Assembly: GCA_041178225.1 (NCBI GenBank)
Contig: JBEGVV010000223.1
Span: 1-22,113, forward strand
Direction of reading: 5' to 3'
Source of the DNA: CAIOSQ01 sp041178225
GTDB taxonomy: Bacteria; Pseudomonadota; Alphaproteobacteria; CACIAM-22H2
Length of the DNA: 22,113 nucleotides
Shown piece after piece: positions 21,260-22,113 of this stretch; within the stretch, counting starts at the first letter, position 1, and each line of letters opens with the position of its first letter. Made by a program: the position numbers and the translations under genes. The notes beneath the pieces are model-generated. The model searched no databases. It saw only the letters and a list, made by a program, of their open reading frames with translations, and had not been told where the DNA came from.

Positions 21260-22113
21260 ATGGTCGAGTTGGCGGGAAGGGTGGCGCTCGTCACTGGCGG
21301 GGCAAGCGGGATCGGCCTCGGGATGGCGCGCGCCTTCGCGGCGGCGGGCCTGCGCGTGGCGATCGCGGACATCGACGAGGCCACGCTGGCGAAGGCGGCG
21401 GCGCTCCTTCCAGGCACCGCGCTGGCGGTGCGGCTGGACGTGACGCGCGCCGGCGACTGGGAACGCACGCTCGACGAGGTGGAGGCGGCGCTCGGCGGCG
21501 TCGAGATCCTCTGCAACAACGCCGGCGTCGCGCAGGGCCGCTATGCCGATGGCCGGGAGATCCGGGTCGCCGACATGCCCGAGGACCTGTGGCGGATGGT
21601 GATGGAGACCAACGCCACGGGCACGTTCCTCGGCGCGCGCGCGACGCTCCCGCGGATGCTCGCGCGCGGCGGATGGGGCCATGTCGTCAACACCGCCTCC
21701 ACCGGGGGCCTGATGTCGCCGGGCGGGCTCGCCGCGTATTGCGCGTCGAAATACGCCGTGGTCGGGCTGTCGGAGGCGATGCGCGCCGAGCTGGCGCCGG
21801 CCGGGATCGGCGTGAGCGTGCTCTGCCCCGGCGGCGTGCGCAGCAACCTCTTCGCGAGCTCCGTCGCCGCGCGCGCGCAGCGCCCCGGCGACTTCGAGGG
21901 GCTGGCGACGAAGGGCTCGGAGGCGCTGCGGATCGAGCAGGCGCAGCGGATGGATCCGGTCTTCGTCGGCGAGGCGGTGCTGAAGGCGATCGCGACGAAC
22001 GCGATGTACGTCATCCCCCATCCCGAGTATCGCGGCCATGTCGAGGAGCGCCATGCCGCGCTGCTGGCCGCCTTCGGCGAGCCCGCGCAGCCGGGCTATC
22101 GCGACACCGACGT
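21260..22113 (+). CDS. Short-chain dehydrogenase/reductase, cut by right edge
   Basis: At least 284 residues are present and no stop is reached. TGGASGIG (residues 12-19), CNNAG (85-89), N118, S147, and Y160-x3-K164 (YCASKYAV) make a complete classical SDR active site. The second strand ends in an acidic residue (AIADID), pointing to NAD(H) rather than NADP(H), in contrast to the SDR that opens this run. CPGGVRSNLF follows the nicotinamide-binding strand. The C-terminal part, with MYVIPHPEYRGHVEERHAAL, is longer than in minimal SDRs and resembles members acting on larger hydrophobic substrates. It starts 15 bases after the PhyH gene and is probably translated from the same mRNA. Confidence 0.9.
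   Translation, partial: MVELAGRVALVTGGASGIGLGMARAFAAAGLRVAIADIDEATLAKAAALLPGTALAVRLDVTRAGDWERTLDEVEAALGGVEILCNNAGVAQGRYADGREIRVADMPEDLWRMVMETNATGTFLGARATLPRMLARGGWGHVVNTASTGGLMSPGGLAAYCASKYAVVGLSEAMRAELAPAGIGVSVLCPGGVRSNLFASSVAARAQRPGDFEGLATKGSEALRIEQAQRMDPVFVGEAVLKAIATNAMYVIPHPEYRGHVEERHAALLAAFGEPAQPGYRDTD

Noticed and set aside
1..22113. CRISPR array, tRNA/rRNA, transposase, integrase or toxin-antitoxin genes
   Set aside because: No spaced identical repeats, tRNA-like cloverleaf, or mobile-element protein motifs were found on either strand.

Overview
The window is very GC-rich, densely coded chromosomal DNA from an alphaproteobacterium, probably Rhodospirillales or Hyphomicrobiales (order not certain). 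The evidence is a class I lysyl-tRNA synthetase, a membrane-anchored CycM-type cytochrome c next to kdsB and a monofunctional prephenate dehydratase (an arrangement I associate with this class), a PAS_5-type protein, a YejABEF-type peptide importer and a LexA-like HTH/S24-fold regulator. I see 20 protein genes, two of them cut by the window edges, and no rRNA, tRNA, CRISPR array, insertion sequence or prophage. No gap without a gene exceeds about 220 bases.

Layout. 1-1551 (minus): an MFS transporter followed by a homocysteine S-methyltransferase that runs off the left edge. 1756-2181 (plus): a universal stress protein, convergent with a glutathione S-transferase (2200-2862, minus). The GST diverges from an M17 aminopeptidase (2957-4348, plus), which is followed by an unrecognised acidic/coiled-coil protein (4431-5450, plus). 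5460-12539 (all minus, transcribed right to left): PAS_5 protein, HisN-type phosphatase, then yejA-yejB-yejE-yejF, the last three translationally overlapped. 12705-13271 (minus): cycM with a convincing promoter and terminator, divergent from kdsB-pheA (13493-15106, plus). 15172-15786: an HTH regulator with a degenerate S24 domain. 15865-16731: a fold-type IV aminotransferase. 16748-18388 (minus): lysS. 18489-22113 (plus): a run of SDR, PanE-like reductase, PhyH-family dioxygenase and SDR, the last cut by the right edge.

How it works together. Most of the window is housekeeping: LPS precursor activation (kdsB), phenylalanine, branched-chain and possibly histidine metabolism (pheA, ilvE-like, hisN-like), translation (lysS), respiration (cycM) and peptide or muropeptide uptake and turnover (yejABEF, M17 peptidase). 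The least explained parts are the SDR/PanE/PhyH/SDR run, which looks like a small redox pathway for an unidentified metabolite; the 339-residue coiled-coil protein; and the regulator whose S24 domain has lost both catalytic residues. Regulatory sequence is readable in several places: a cycM promoter with a perfect palindrome in its spacer, a lysS promoter so close to its ATG that the mRNA should be nearly leaderless, and hairpins over stop codons of convergent genes. I do not see a clear new defence or mobile system.
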